A stretch of 64,000 bases of DNA from Limnanthes douglasii subsp. nivea. Its lineage: Eukaryota > Streptophyta > Magnoliopsida > Brassicales > Limnanthaceae. The stretch lies in NCBI GenBank assembly GCA_036936605.1, contig JAUPFV010000004.1, positions 143,698,973 to 143,762,972 on the forward strand, written 5' to 3'. The notes below the pieces were generated by a model. That model did not search any database, had not been told where the DNA came from, and was given only the letters and a program-made list of their open reading frames with translations. Below, in pieces: positions 1 to 10,928 of the stretch (positions within the stretch are counted from its first letter, which is position 1; each line of letters opens with the position of its first letter). The translations under genes and the position numbers were made by a program.

Positions 1-403
1 TTTCATTCTCTTGTATGTGGTTAGGAAAAGGATATTGGTTGAGCTTCTAGTATCCACCAAAATTCGTCTTATGTCGTTGCCCCCAATAGATGCTCCTATG
101 ACAACAGCATCCTGATGAGGACCATAAATCATCTTCATAAAAAACAATGAAGGGGAATAAATTTTGTGACTGATAGGAAGTCATGCCTCCTTCTAGCTGG
201 GAGGCGAAAGTATGAACGTGCCTCTTCCTCGAAGAAGCAGTAGGAGCTGTCATAGTGTCCCCTCCGAAAATTGTAAGTGACTCAAAAAACTTAATGAGTC
301 CAAAGACCGACCTAGAACATTCCTCAATTGTACCCACTCTGTTTCGAGTTGGATCATGATCCAAGTACTCAGATTCCACATCAAACCTCTCAATCATAAC
401 CAT
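1..403 (-). pseudogene. Ty3/gypsy aspartic protease (element A), partial, active site altered
   Basis: A second minus-strand frame reads GPHQDAVVIGASIGGNDIRR followed by ILVDTRSSTNILF, which aligns with the retropepsin active-site segment of plant Ty3/gypsy elements (usual core D-T-G-S/A-S). The glycine is arginine here (codon aga). The longer frame (403 to 47) carries the gag-protease linker, and the two frames are joined by a frameshift. The gene continues past the left edge. Confidence 0.72.
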
Positions 404-463
404 GGCTCCCTCCGGAGCAGCATTACTTGGACCAACCCGGTGAGTGTTGTCAGGCCCGTTACC

Positions 464-2026
464 TCATCTTCTTTTGACGTAAGCTCCCAGTTTTCCCCTC
501 TCAATCAAGTTCTGAACTTCTTGTTTCAATGCTATGCAGTCATCAGTGGTATGACCAATATCATTGTGATATTGGCAAAAAGAGTTATTGTGATGTTCTC
601 TGGGAGACTGCAATGTGGCTGGTCTCCGATAATGCACCTCTTCCTTTGTTTTATCAAAAATGGTGGCCACACTTTCTTTTAATTCTGTGAACCACTCCGG
701 TTGGACCCATGGCCCTCTCTTGTTTCTGGATTGCTGACTCTAAGCAGGAGCAGCTGGCTGAGACTGAGCTTTTGCCCTACCATGCCCCTGTCCGGTCTCT
801 CTTGCTTTGTTCCCGGACTAATTCTGATTGAGATTTGGTGTTACCGGGGCAGACCTCACCTGCCTGTGCACCCTGGTTTTATTCGTTTCATCAACATTAA
901 TTTGTTTTCCAACCTGATTCAGCAACCCTCCCCATGTCGTGGCCTTCTTTCTGGTCACTGAGTCAGCCAAGTTGACAGGGTTCAAGCCTTGTCTTAGGGA
1001 TGCTATTGCTACCTGTTCGAAGCAATCAACCAACCCATTCTTGGTGTTCACAAAACGGCTTATATATTCTTTCAAGGACTCATTTGGTTCCTGGGCACAA
1101 TGGATTATTGTGTCTCCATTGCCCTTTAGCTCTTTACTCCCTACAAACTGCCTTCGAAAGGCTACCCAAAAAGTATCGAAATCTTTAATACAGCCTTGAG
1201 GCAGGCTGTTGTACCATTTTAGAGCACTCCCCGTAAATGATTGGGAGAATGCCCTACAAAGTAGTTTATCATCGTCGTCAATGTTCATCATGAAGTTTTT
1301 AAATTGTTCCAAATGGTTGTCCGGATCAGTACTGCCATCGTACTTTTCTATTTTGGTGCTGTCAAACCTCTTAGGGAGGTTTCCGGACAGAATTTTAGAA
1401 GATAATGGAGATTGCCTCCAATTTCTTCCACGACTGAACACAGTATCCTCATTGGGAGTTGCAAAGATACCTGGTTCATCGTGAAAAGCGAAGGGATCCA
1501 TCAGCATCCGGTCCACATGCCTCCGGCTGTGAGATGACCCTTTACCAATATTCTTCTTCATCCTTCCATGTCTATCCCTTTTTCTTGAACATTTTTTAAT
1601 CTGCTTTTGCTTCTTTCTAGTTCGACCCTCATCGCTGCTAGAGGATAAAGATTTTTCAACTCCTTCATTGTCTGAAGAGCTATCAGAAGATTCTGAGCTT
1701 GAGTCAGAACTCTCCACTAGCTTAGACCGGTGAGACTTTTTGGAGCTAGCATGAGTCTTTTTTGTGCTCACATGAGTCTTTGAAGACTCATGCTCTCTGG
1801 GGTTGTCGGTGTGATGAGCAACTGATGCTTTGGACTTTTCTTTCATGCCCATCTTAGCCTTTTCTGCCCTCAGAGCTTCTATTTCACCCTTTAGCCTATC
1901 ACGCTCTTCGATAATGTACTCATCGTTCTCTCCCACCACTTCGAGCAGAGCTGGTGGTACTTCTGGATTGTCTGGATTCATTCGGATAGACTTTCTTAGT
2001 TGGTTTTGAATGCTTGATTCAGGCAC
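464..2026 (-). pseudogene. Ty3/gypsy gag (element A), broken
   Basis: The first 402 codons (2026 to 818) are open. After a charged, Ser/Lys-rich N-terminal third comes the retrotransposon gag core with KYDGSTDPDNHLEQF, ALKWYNSLP and FRRQFVGS, typical of plant Ty3/gypsy capsid. Translation then meets stops and a frameshift, and resumes at 670 to 464 with the knuckle-like segment FCQYHNDIGHTTDDC and the following IERGKLGAYVKR, normal for the gag/protease border. Gag forms the virus-like particle that packages element RNA. The broken C-terminal part makes this copy a pseudogene. Confidence 0.88.
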
Positions 2027-2037
2027 CTTCTCCTCAC

Positions 2038-2050
2038 ATTGTGGTCGCCA
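2038..2050 (-). other. Primer binding site of element A (tRNA-Arg-like)
   Basis: On the minus strand the sequence TGGCGACCACAAT follows the LTR end (CCACA) after a short spacer. It starts with the TGG that pairs with a tRNA CCA end. The tRNA-Arg assignment is from memory of Tat-type elements and is tentative. Confidence 0.6.
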
Positions 2051-2056
2051 ATTTGG

Positions 2057-2454
2057 TGTGGATAATTATCGCCTGAGGGTAGGCTTGTAATTTGTTTTGG
2101 TATTTTGTAGAAGTATGGGGGTATTTTATATCTAGAGTAGAGAGTAGAGAGATAATTAAGCTGGCTGGTTGCAGTTAATTCTTATTACCCACACTTAATG
2201 CAGGTAGTTGGGTATTTATACCATAATGTTTGGGCCCTTATGGGCTTTCGGGTCATGTTTAATGGACCCGGGTCATGTTCAAAGACCCATGAGCTCTAAG
2301 TAAGTAGCTTAGTCAAGTAGTGTTTAGGTTTTTTAGTACTTTTGTCATAGTTCGAACAGTCCTATGGGCTAAGTGTTCGAAGTGATCTGTCCGGTCCGGA
2401 GGCCTTGGACCGATCTGTCCTTGTCCGGGGAGCATGCAGAATTCAGACTCATCA
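2057..2454 (-). repeat. 5' LTR of Ty3/gypsy element A
   Basis: This is a 398-bp LTR, TGATGAG...CCACA on the minus strand. It aligns in patches with the LTR at 8429-8800, for example around 'actaagct', 'aatgggtcc', 'aataagcccat' and the 'cactactc' run. The overall divergence is high, so it is a relative and not the partner LTR. The inner end is followed after two bases by the primer binding site. Confidence 0.82.
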
Positions 2455-4755
2455 GGTTTATCTCAAGATCATCAGACAAATGCGCTTCATTCTTCCAAGT
2501 TTTGAGGAATGTTAAAGACTTCAATGGGTCTCTACAGTGTGAACAGAATTTTATTGAAATCAAGAAGCATTTATCCTCACCTAAAACTTTATTCAAAGCT
2601 GTTCGGGAGGAAAATCTCTATATATATCTGGTTGTATCAAAATATGTAATAAGTGTTGTACTAGTAAGAGAGGTGGAGAATTACCCTCGTCCAGAGTATT
2701 ACATCATTAAGAGTCTGTTGGATGCTGAAAGAAGATATTTGAAGTTGGAAAAATTGGAATTGGCCCTAGTAGTGGGAGCAAGAAAGATGAGACCATACTT
2801 CCAGGCTCATTCCATTGTTGTTCGAACATATTTCCCCTTGAAAAGCGCTCTTCAAAAAGCTGATGTATCAAGCAGAATGGCCAAGTGGTCAGTATAGTTG
2901 GGTGATTACGATATTGAATTTGCACCTCGAACAACAATTGAAGCCCAGACAGTGGCTGACTTCTTGGTAGAATTTGATGCTAATAGATCCTCCCGATAGA
3001 GGAATCAGAAAACTTATCTAAGAAAAAATGGGTAGTTCGAACTGATGGTGGATCAAGTACTATGGGTTGTGGAGCTGGGATTTGTCTAACTTCTTCATAT
3101 GGTGACAATATGTATCAAGCCATATGTTTTGGGTTCAGAGCTTCTAACAATGATTCTGAATATGGAGCAGTCATATCTGGTCTTAAGCTGGATCTTCTGT
3201 GTGGGGTAAAGAGATTCCGGTTAATGAGTGATTCCCAATTACTAATTCACCATGTTCAGGGGAAATCTGAAGCAAAGAAAGAACAATTCATTAAATACTT
3301 GCTTATGTTGAAAGAAGATGCAGCAAACTTCAAAAATATCTACCATGAGCACATTCCTAGATCGGAAAACACTTTGGCAGACTTTTTGGAAACTATAGCT
3401 TATTCAAAATCCTACCCATGGATTCTTGTGCAGGAATGTCCATCCATACAGACAGGTCAGGAAAAGAAAAGTGAAGAAAATATGAATATACTCGTTATCA
3501 ACCTAAAGATTGGAGATATGCTTTTCTCCAATACATCTCTGATGGGATATTGCCTCCTGATAAAGTTGTGGCAAAAAAGATCAAGTACAAGGCTCGTGCT
3601 TTCTTGAGACTAAGAGAGGTTATTTACAAGAAATATTTCAGCAGACCTCTCCTACGTTCTTTAGGATTTGAAGAATCCCAAGTTGTATTATTTGAGCTAC
3701 ATGATGAAGAAGGTTCTGCACACTGTGGCTATAAGGCCTTAACCAGAAGGGTCCTATTAGCAGGATACTACTGGCCAACCATAATGGCAGATGCTAAAGA
3801 GATGGTGAAAGGGTGTGACCTTTTTCAAAAGTATGGAAATGAAATTCATGTGCCAGAAATTCCTATGAAATTCATATCTGAACCAATACCCTTTGCCAGA
3901 TGGGATATGGATATAGTTGGGCCTCTTCATATGACATCCGGTCGATGTAGAACAATTATAGTCACTATTGACTATTTTTGTAAGTGGATAGAGGCAGCTG
4001 TTTTGGCTGGAACCACATCGAAAGCAGTTATTAAATTTATGTTATCTAACATATGTTGTAGATTTGGAGTTTCCCAGAAGATTACTACAGATAATGGGCT
4101 ACAGTTTGATAATAAAGACATGGAAGCTTTCTGTACTTCCAGAGGGATTCAACATTATTTTTCTTCGCCTTTGCACCCTAAAAAATGGCCAGGTTATGGT
4201 AGCGAATAGTACAATCTTGTCCGGATTAAATAAAAATTTGGAAGGAGCTGCAGGAAAGTGACCAAGTTATTTACAAGAAGTATTATGGGCCTACCAGACT
4301 ATACCTCAAGCTGCTACACAAGAGTCTCATTTTGCTCTAGTATATGGGATGAATGCAATTACTCCCATAGAAGCTACTTTACCATCTCACAGAGTCCATA
4401 ACTATTCTGAACAGGCTAATGACATAGCAGTTAGGAATTAGTTGGGTTTAATTGAAGAAAAGAGAGTTAAAGTACATATGAGAACAGTGCATTACCAAGG
4501 CTTGATGAAGAGCAAATTTGATTCCAAAGTTAAAAGAAGGGCTTTTGAACATGGGATAAAGTTTTAAGAAAAGTCTTTTTACACACCAAGTAAAGAAGTT
4601 CGGTAAGTTGGCACTGAACTAGGAGGTCCCCTATGTGGTCTGTGAAAAGGTTAAACCACGATCATACATGCTCCAAGATAAAGAAGGGAGAGCTCTAAAG
4701 CACCCATGAAACGTTGAACATCTCAGGTTATACTTAGAGGAAAACTCTTTTGTAA
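2455..4755 (+). pseudogene. Ty3/gypsy pol (element B): RNase H, second RNase H, integrase; 5'-truncated
   Basis: From 2455 the frame reads RFISRSSDKCASFF, the connection after the reverse transcriptase, then the first RNase H (to 2897, stop). The linker DYDIEFAPR is followed by a second RNase H domain: VRTDGGSS near 3035, NDSEYGA near 3150, MSDSQLLIHHV near 3225. Integrase covers about 3700-4400: HCGYKA...CDLF zinc site with one Cys lost, WDMDIVGP and TTDNGLQF supplying two catalytic Asp. After a frameshift near 4190 the third motif reads NGQVMVAN, so the usual catalytic Glu is Met. The C-terminal part carries several stops. Dual RNase H supports the Tat lineage. Confidence 0.88.
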
Positions 4756-5404
4756 ATATTTACTTTTTAAATATCAATGTAAATATTATGGGGTATACTC
4801 TTTCCTACCCTGGTGGCGTGGGAAGGTTTTAATGAGGTGTCCAGGTTTTTTTAATAATATATGATGCATTGTTTAAAAGTCTGGTGCAATATTGTTTCAA
4901 TTCGGATATTAAGTACTTATTCAACACCACGGCTCTCAAGTCCTTTTGAGTTGATCGGATATGATTAGCACTTGATCACGTTTATTAAAAACATGTGGTC
5001 GAAGATGTTAGGTACTTTTGTTCTACACATCTGAAATATTAAATTTTATTGAAACATTGGCCATAAAAGAGTTAAACAAAATTTAAACAAATGGGAATAT
5101 GATAGTTAGAATCTGATCGGACTAAAACGATCTCTGATACACAAAAAATGCCTTGGTTGTTCAAAAACTTTAACGTTTTACAGCATAGAGGTTAAACAAA
5201 CACTGCAACAAAATCCCTTGGCCATCCAATGACTTTAGTCTTAAAAAATAAAGAGTACATAATGTAACCTTAAGGTTTGTTCCCTTCAGACTTTTCTTCA
5301 CCACCATTGTTTTTGGGACTTTTGAGTTCAGCATTTGAACGCTCACCCACCTCTTCATCATCATCAGATTCTATACCACTGGAGTAGTTGTGCTTGTCCC
5401 CATC
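4756..5404. other. Non-coding stretch between pol and antisense gene of element B
   Basis: This is mixed sequence with no reading frame I can connect to a family. It lies inside element B, between the end of the integrase tail and the 3' end of the antisense gene remnant. Confidence 0.5.
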
Positions 5405-7998
5405 AGCCATCTAATGGAAAGGGAATTCTTAATAGTCTACATATTTCCACAAAGGACTAAGAGTTCTCTTAGGAAAAGTCTCATGGAACAATAAGACCAT
5501 ATCGGACTTAATTCCATCATCCCTCTTCTCCAGAGAATCCACTACTCCACTGGAATAATTCTCTATCCCTACATCTATTGTTTGAGCTTGTTGGCGTTCT
5601 AGGGAAGGTTTATCTTTGGTCTTCTCTCGGACAGTATTCTCCAACTTGACTTTGTCATTGGATAAAGTTTGGATAGTACTTTCCTTAGTTTGTAGTTGCT
5701 CCTTCAAAGCTGTGATATCATCCAGATCAGAGTACTTGGTTTGAAGTTCTTTGCTGGCCGTTTCTGACTTAAGCAGTTTGGCAGTTAAATCGTATTTTTC
5801 CTTTCTAAATAATTCTATGTTTTGCTGAGCACTGAGAATATCGTTTGACAAGTTTTGTTTCTCTGTATTCAGGGAGTTGATGGTAACAGTTTGATCTCTT
5901 ACCTGTCTCTGCAGATCAAGCACTAGTCGAATATAACCCAAGAGGACATGGATCAAGGTATCTTGCTCACTAGATATCGCATAAGTCTCGCCGTTATGAG
6001 TCACAACGTTGGAAGAACTAAGAGGATGGTAAGGCCCCGCAAAATAATATTTATCTAAGTCATTGAAATAGATGTTGATGTTCAGAAAAGCGTCAAGGTC
6101 TACCTCTTCGTTACCATCGCCAGTAACCTGTTCAAAATGGAGATTGGCTGGAATTTCCTCTTGTAAAGTAGGATCGGCAGGAGCTGGGGGAGGGATTTTA
6201 GAAGGATGAAGGATTATTTTTGCTCAGAGAGTAACTTTCTTATTTTTGGAAGCTTTCTTATCACTGTTGGCTTTACGCTTCTTGTTCTTCTTCAAAATGT
6301 TCGGTGGGTTGTCTAACCCACTAGCCTCCTTCACAATGACTTCTACTGCTTCCAGTAAAGCAGCATTAATACCTCATTGGTTCTCCGCACCGGTCCCTTT
6401 AGTGGTTGTTTGAGGTGGGTCTATTGTAGTTTTATTCTTCCTCTTGTTCTGCATCTTATTCAGATGACTGGAGGTTTTAGCTCTGGCAGGAAGGTAAAGT
6501 TTAGCATCTTTAGCCTCTGCTCTCCTCAGGATGATATCTACAGGAGGAATGGTGGTCAGCTCTTCCCAGGTGAGGTTCTTTTTTCTTGTGGTGTTCCACA
6601 TATGAGACCTCATATATATCCCCGATGTGAAGCAGTTATGGAAAGCATTGTCCCACTTCTCTAAGGCCTAAGCGTTGAGTTTGGCAAAGGTATCCTGACC
6701 TGCCTCCACATAGTCTAAAAAATCCTTCAGAAACACTGGGAAAAAGTATGAATCGGTTTGGATTAAAAACTTAATGCTTAAAATATTAAAGAGGAAATAA
6801 AAAAAACTCGCCAATGCTCTTCCAGCGGCTGGTCAGCTGGCTGGGGTTTAAGTCAACCTTGATTTTTTTTTATCATTCTCCCAAGCCCCATTGATGAATA
6901 AGAACGGCATCCTCCACGAATTTTCTTACTCCAAGAGATCGTTCACTACCTTGTAGTCATTCCCCATGTTGTTTTAGTAGAAGGGAATGTGATAAGTTTT
7001 ACACAAGTTTGCCACATCAGCAAACTGTTCCATTGGTAGTGGAATCTTAGACAACCTGGATGCCATGATGCAGACCAGTAGAGTATACCAAGCGTTGGGG
7101 CTTAGTTGGCTGGGACATAGCTTGGACATAACTTCTATATAGACCACCAGTTCATTGGGTTTGCAGTCCATCGGGATTTCTGGGGTGATTGGAATTCTCA
7201 TTTTCATAGACTCTAGGATTCCCCACTTAGTACGAATACGACCCAATTCAACAGTATGGGTGTATACGTAGGCTATATTTTGAAGGGCCAACAAATACTT
7301 CAGATTGAACTTTTTATAGATTGGCCCTACTCTACCTTCCACACTCTCTTGAAGCGCATCTGGATGAGTCATACCTACTTTGGTGTTGACCTTCTTATTT
7401 AAAGTCGTGTCTCCCGTTTGAACGAACGCCTCAAAAGGGGCTTCATCTAAACTATCTTCTATTACAGTGGAAGGCTGTTCGGATGGCTGCACACATGGCT
7501 GTTCGGATGGTCTGGCTTCTGCCAGGGGCTGGTGTCCGGACAGTTTGGATTTTGGCACGAGTTTTACTGCCTTCAAACTAGAGGGTTTCGAAGAAGTAGG
7601 TGTGGATTTTGATTTGGACTGACGAGTGACTCAGCGTAGAGTTAGTTTCTATGGATATTTTTTGTATCTGCCCCATTGCGATAAAAGGCGAGGGTTTTCT
7701 GATGCTAGATACGTCTTTCTCTTTAGGGAGAGGGTTTTGGGACTCCTAAGGACCCTGATGGAAGATGTGAAAGACTTGTGACAAATGGCAGTTTTCTAAC
7801 CTTGGAATTTTTTGAGGATGAGGAACCCTGGTCTGTATTCACTTGTGGTTGATTGTTTCCCTCATCAGAAGAAAAAGGAAAGCCAGCAGCAATGCATTCG
7901 TCTCTTGCAACTTTTCTCGCTTTCTCTAACTCAGATAAGTTCAACCAACCTCCTTTTACTAGGGCGTTTCTAGCTGTGAACATATATGACTCAAACAC
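5405..7998 (-). pseudogene. Antisense accessory gene of a Tat-type element (aORF remnant)
   Basis: Minus-strand frames follow one another from 7998 to about 5405 with only local breaks. The first (7998-7723) starts MFESYMFTARNALVKGGWL; the next (7576-6974) contains IYKKFNLKYLLAL, MRIPITPEIPMDCKPNELV and LSPNAWYTLLV; then a Lys-rich stretch (6613-6240). Last is a 191-codon coiled coil (6004-5429) with heptad-like LDLQRQVRDQTVTINSL and KEQLQTKESTIQTL. Tat-lineage elements are known to carry extra genes, some antisense, between pol and the 3' LTR. Position and orientation fit that. The function of such proteins is not established. Confidence 0.62.
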
Positions 7999-8428
7999 GA
8001 ATTTGAAGATGAATTAAGCTTTCTCTCACTAGGAATGTTTGTAATTTTTTAAGACAATGAAACAATAAGAAGATCTATATATAACAATGAAAAATGACAG
8101 TTGCCTAGGAGAAGGTAAATCGATTTGGGTAATGATTAAAAGATGTAAGATATGGGAGTTAAAGCCTAGGTAACTTTCTAGCCTAATAAGTACAAGAATC
8201 AAGGAGGAAAATGGCTGAGAGGTCGAACCAGAGCCTGACACGTGTCCCACGATTGAAAAAAGACTTTTAGAATTCTGAATTGAGAAATCAGTTCCACCAA
8301 AATTCGAACAAAGTCACTCTTGAAGGAAAAGTTTACAGCTCAGACGAAACAACAGATCGGAGAATGTTGGTATTGATTTTTAAGAGTTAGCTCTTCCAAA
8401 GATTCTTTAAAAGACCTAAAGGGGCTAC
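7999..8428. other. Region upstream of the antisense gene, ending in the polypurine tract of element B
   Basis: No coding signal is seen. This segment would hold the promoter of the antisense gene. It ends with the purine run 'aaaggggctac' just before the LTR start, a suitable plus-strand primer site. Confidence 0.5.
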
Positions 8429-8800
8429 TGATGAGATCATATATTTTAGCTAATGTGTCTTGATTTAATCTGATGGGCCGCTCGGACCATGACCACTATT
8501 ATAAAACTCAGAACATGACAAATGTAATAAATGATGACTAAGCTAGTTGATTGTCACTTCAAACAAAATTACTAATGGGTCCTTAAACTCGAACCGACTT
8601 CACGATCCGATCCAATAAGCCCATGGATCAGTAATTAAGTAAAAATACCCCAACCACTTTTATTAATGAAGGTAATCATAATTTATTACTAGCACACGGC
8701 TTAATTTACTCACTACTCACTACTCACTACTCTAAACATTAAATTCCACAAAACATCCCAAACACTTTACAAAATTACCCTCAAACAGAAATAAACCACA
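8429..8800 (+). repeat. 3' LTR of Ty3/gypsy element B
   Basis: A 372-bp LTR, starting TGATGAG after a polypurine tract and ending CCACA. It shares both ends and several internal blocks with the LTR of element A. The 5' partner is outside the window. Confidence 0.82.
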
Positions 8801-9836
8801 TCATAATCTATGCTAAATAATTTAGAACCAATAGGCTCCCTCTTTGGGATAGAATGAGATCATTTGCCAACAATCCACTTGAATGAATTTTTATTGGGGA
8901 TTTCAATTGCATCACTAATCATTCTAAACAATTTTCTTGTAAAACCATATGCCTTAAAAATATTGATGATTTTAATGATACAATCTCTAATTTTCATCTT
9001 GAAGAACATGGTTTTATTGGTAATACTTTTACTTGGTCTAGTAAAATATTTAAAACAATTGATATAATTCTTATAAACAACCAAATGAGAGGCTTCTATG
9101 ATAACATTAAGATAAAACATCGACCTAGAACTTGTTTTGACCACTCTCTTACCAAATTCCTCATTTAAACCAAAATCCTCTTTTAAATTTCTTAACATGT
9201 GGACACTAAATCAAAACTTTAACAAAACCTTTAAGGACTATTGGGAGGCTCTAATGTTTGGTCAACCTCTTCAAGCTTTATGGGTTAAAATCAAAATATT
9301 AAAGGATATATTAAAAATCTAGAATCATGACAACTTTAGCAATATATTTTCGGCTGTTGCCAAAACTCGAGATGAAATTTTCTTCCTTGAGAACACTTAT
9401 AAAACTCTTATCATTTATGATCTTACTAAGAAATTTCAAGGCAGTAACATCTTATTATAAGTTGACATGGCTAAATCCTTAGACAACATTTCTCATTCTG
9501 TTAAATATCCTTAAATTTTTTGGCTTCAACAATAGTTTTTTAAATCTTATCATTAATGGTATTTCTTCTGTTTATTTCACCATTATCATTAATGGTGAAA
9601 CTAAATGTTATTTCAAAAGAACCAATGATATTAGGCAAGGAGATCCAATCTCTCCCACCATTTTCATCTATCTAGAAGAATACCTCCTCAAAGGTATTAA
9701 TCTACTTTATAACAAATACCATCAAAGGAAGTACATCATAAGAAGTAATATCAATATAAATTTACTGACATTTGTTGATGCCTTATTCATCTATACAAAT
9801 GGTTCTAGAAATAACATTAGACGATTAAACTATTAA
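8801..9836 (+). pseudogene. Old LINE ORF2, part 1: endonuclease end to reverse transcriptase FADD box
   Basis: Despite many stops the frame shows L1-type ORF2: YAK.FRTNRLPLWDRM, IFIGDFNCITNH (GDFN endonuclease motif), FTWSS, then after a gap the RT segment LINGETKCYF-like, IRQGDPISPTIF and LTFVDALFIY (degenerate FADD box). It stops at the codons RRLNY at 9836. The next expected residues (FL.DYQDISGQ) appear at 38313, which shows a large later insertion here. Its left edge is the LTR of Ty3 element B, also a later insertion. Confidence 0.8.
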
Positions 9837-9892
9837 ATTAAGGGTAAACGAAGTAGATACAGACTCTTAAAAATTTAAATATATAGGGGTAA

Positions 9893-10265
9893 ACGAAGAA
9901 AAAGCGAAACCTTCTTTGTTTTGATATATGCGAAACTTTATTTGTTTTGCTAGATGCGAAACCTTCTTTGTTTTGCTAGATGCGGAACCGTTTTTGTTGT
10001 GCTAGATGCGAAACATTCTTTGTTCTGCTAGATGTGAAACCTTCTTTGTTTTGCTAGATGTGAAACCTTCTTTGTTTTACTAGATGTGGAACCTATTTAA
10101 ATTGTGTACTGCTAGATGCGAAACCTCTTTGTTTTGATAGATGCGAAACCGTTTTTGTTTTGCTAGATGTGAAACATTCTTTGTTTTATTAGATGTAGAA
10201 CCTATTTAAATTGTGTACTACTAGATGCGAATTCAGGGCCACTATGATAGATGCTAGATGATGCG
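9893..10265. repeat. Minisatellite, 26-bp unit, about 13-14 copies
   Basis: The unit is close to 'gatgcgaaaccttctttg' followed by 'ttttgcta'. Copies vary between c/t at 'gatgcg/gatgtg' and in the poly-T stretch. A longer variant with 'ctatttaaattgtgtact' occurs twice (near 10090 and 10200), giving a weak higher-order pattern. The array ends in the short word 'gatagatgctagatgatgcg'. No long open frame is maintained. Confidence 0.85.
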
Positions 10266-10790
10266 AAACCATAATTGAGAAACGTGTGTAAAATATATTT
10301 TTTATAAAAAAAATTCAAAACATATTATAAGTGGAACTAGTTTTATTCGTCTTAAAAAACAAAACCAATAGTATTTTCGGATTGTTTTTTTGAGTTACGG
10401 TTTAAAAAATACGAAACTTTTAAAATTAAAATTAAAAAAGAGAAGAAAGAAAAGTGTGTTACTGGATTTAGCATAGAAGAGTATTTAAGGTATAAAGTCT
10501 CCTAAAAAATTTAGGCTTTTGTCGATGAGTCTTAAATGGTAAGTCTCTTTTTTTTTATTTGTATTTTTTATTTAATATATATTAAAATTAAAATTGTTAA
10601 AATAAATTATTTAAATAAAATAATACATAATATGTTATTATATAAATTGAAGCTATAAAATCAAATTTTGTTCACACACAAATTTTTATTTTATTTCAAT
10701 CGCTAAAACATTTCGAAATTATTAAAAAAACTAAATAAAAAATTTAAAATACTTTAATCTCTAAATCAAACAAACTAAATCTCTATATAC
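10266..10790. other. AT-rich stretch, no recognised content
   Basis: This is homopolymer-rich AT sequence between the minisatellite and the target site of LINE-2. I see no gene, repeat family or RNA. Confidence 0.6.
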
Positions 10791-10807
10791 ATATTCTAAA
10801 AAATAAA
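10791..10807. repeat. Target-site duplication of LINE-2, 5' copy
   Basis: The 17-bp sequence atattctaaaaaataaa is repeated perfectly at 17093-17109, directly after the A tail. Confidence 0.88.
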
Positions 10808-10928
10808 GAAAATGACTGAACATAAAAAAAATGGAAGTTGGAACATAAATGGCTTGTGCTCCAAGAAACAAGAATTCCTCCTTCTTCCTTGATTTTCATC
10901 TCCTGATGAAGTAATTTATTTGTTTTCC

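Larger units (their letters stand above)
1..2454 (-). mobile_element. Ty3/gypsy element A, Tat-type, 5' part (LTR, PBS, gag, start of protease)
   Basis: Reading leftwards on the minus strand, the order is LTR (2454 to 2057), primer binding site, gag and aspartic protease; the rest lies beyond the left edge. The LTR begins TGATGAG and ends CCACA, as does the LTR of element B at 8429-8800, so the two belong to related families. Base 2455 is already inside the pol reading frame of element B, which reads the opposite way. Element A therefore looks inserted into B rather than inverted from it. The matching target-site copy would lie outside the window. Coding regions carry stops and frameshifts, so this copy is not autonomous. 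Confidence 0.85.
2455..8800 (+). mobile_element. Ty3/gypsy element B, Tat lineage, 3' part (pol, antisense gene, 3' LTR)
   Basis: The sequence starts abruptly within the RT/RNase H region at the edge of element A's LTR. It continues through RNase H, a second RNase H-like domain (a Tat-lineage mark) and integrase, then a 3.6-kb region with an antisense gene remnant, a polypurine tract and a 372-bp LTR. Immediately after the LTR, at 8801, the old LINE reading frame resumes (YAK.FRTNRLPLWDRM), so B was itself inserted into a LINE. All coding parts are interrupted. Confidence 0.87.

Noticed and set aside
1..8800. A single Tat-type element with its 5' half inverted
   Set aside because: The LTR end abuts pol exactly at 2454/2455 and the two LTRs are diverged. 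Nested insertion explains this without rearrangement.
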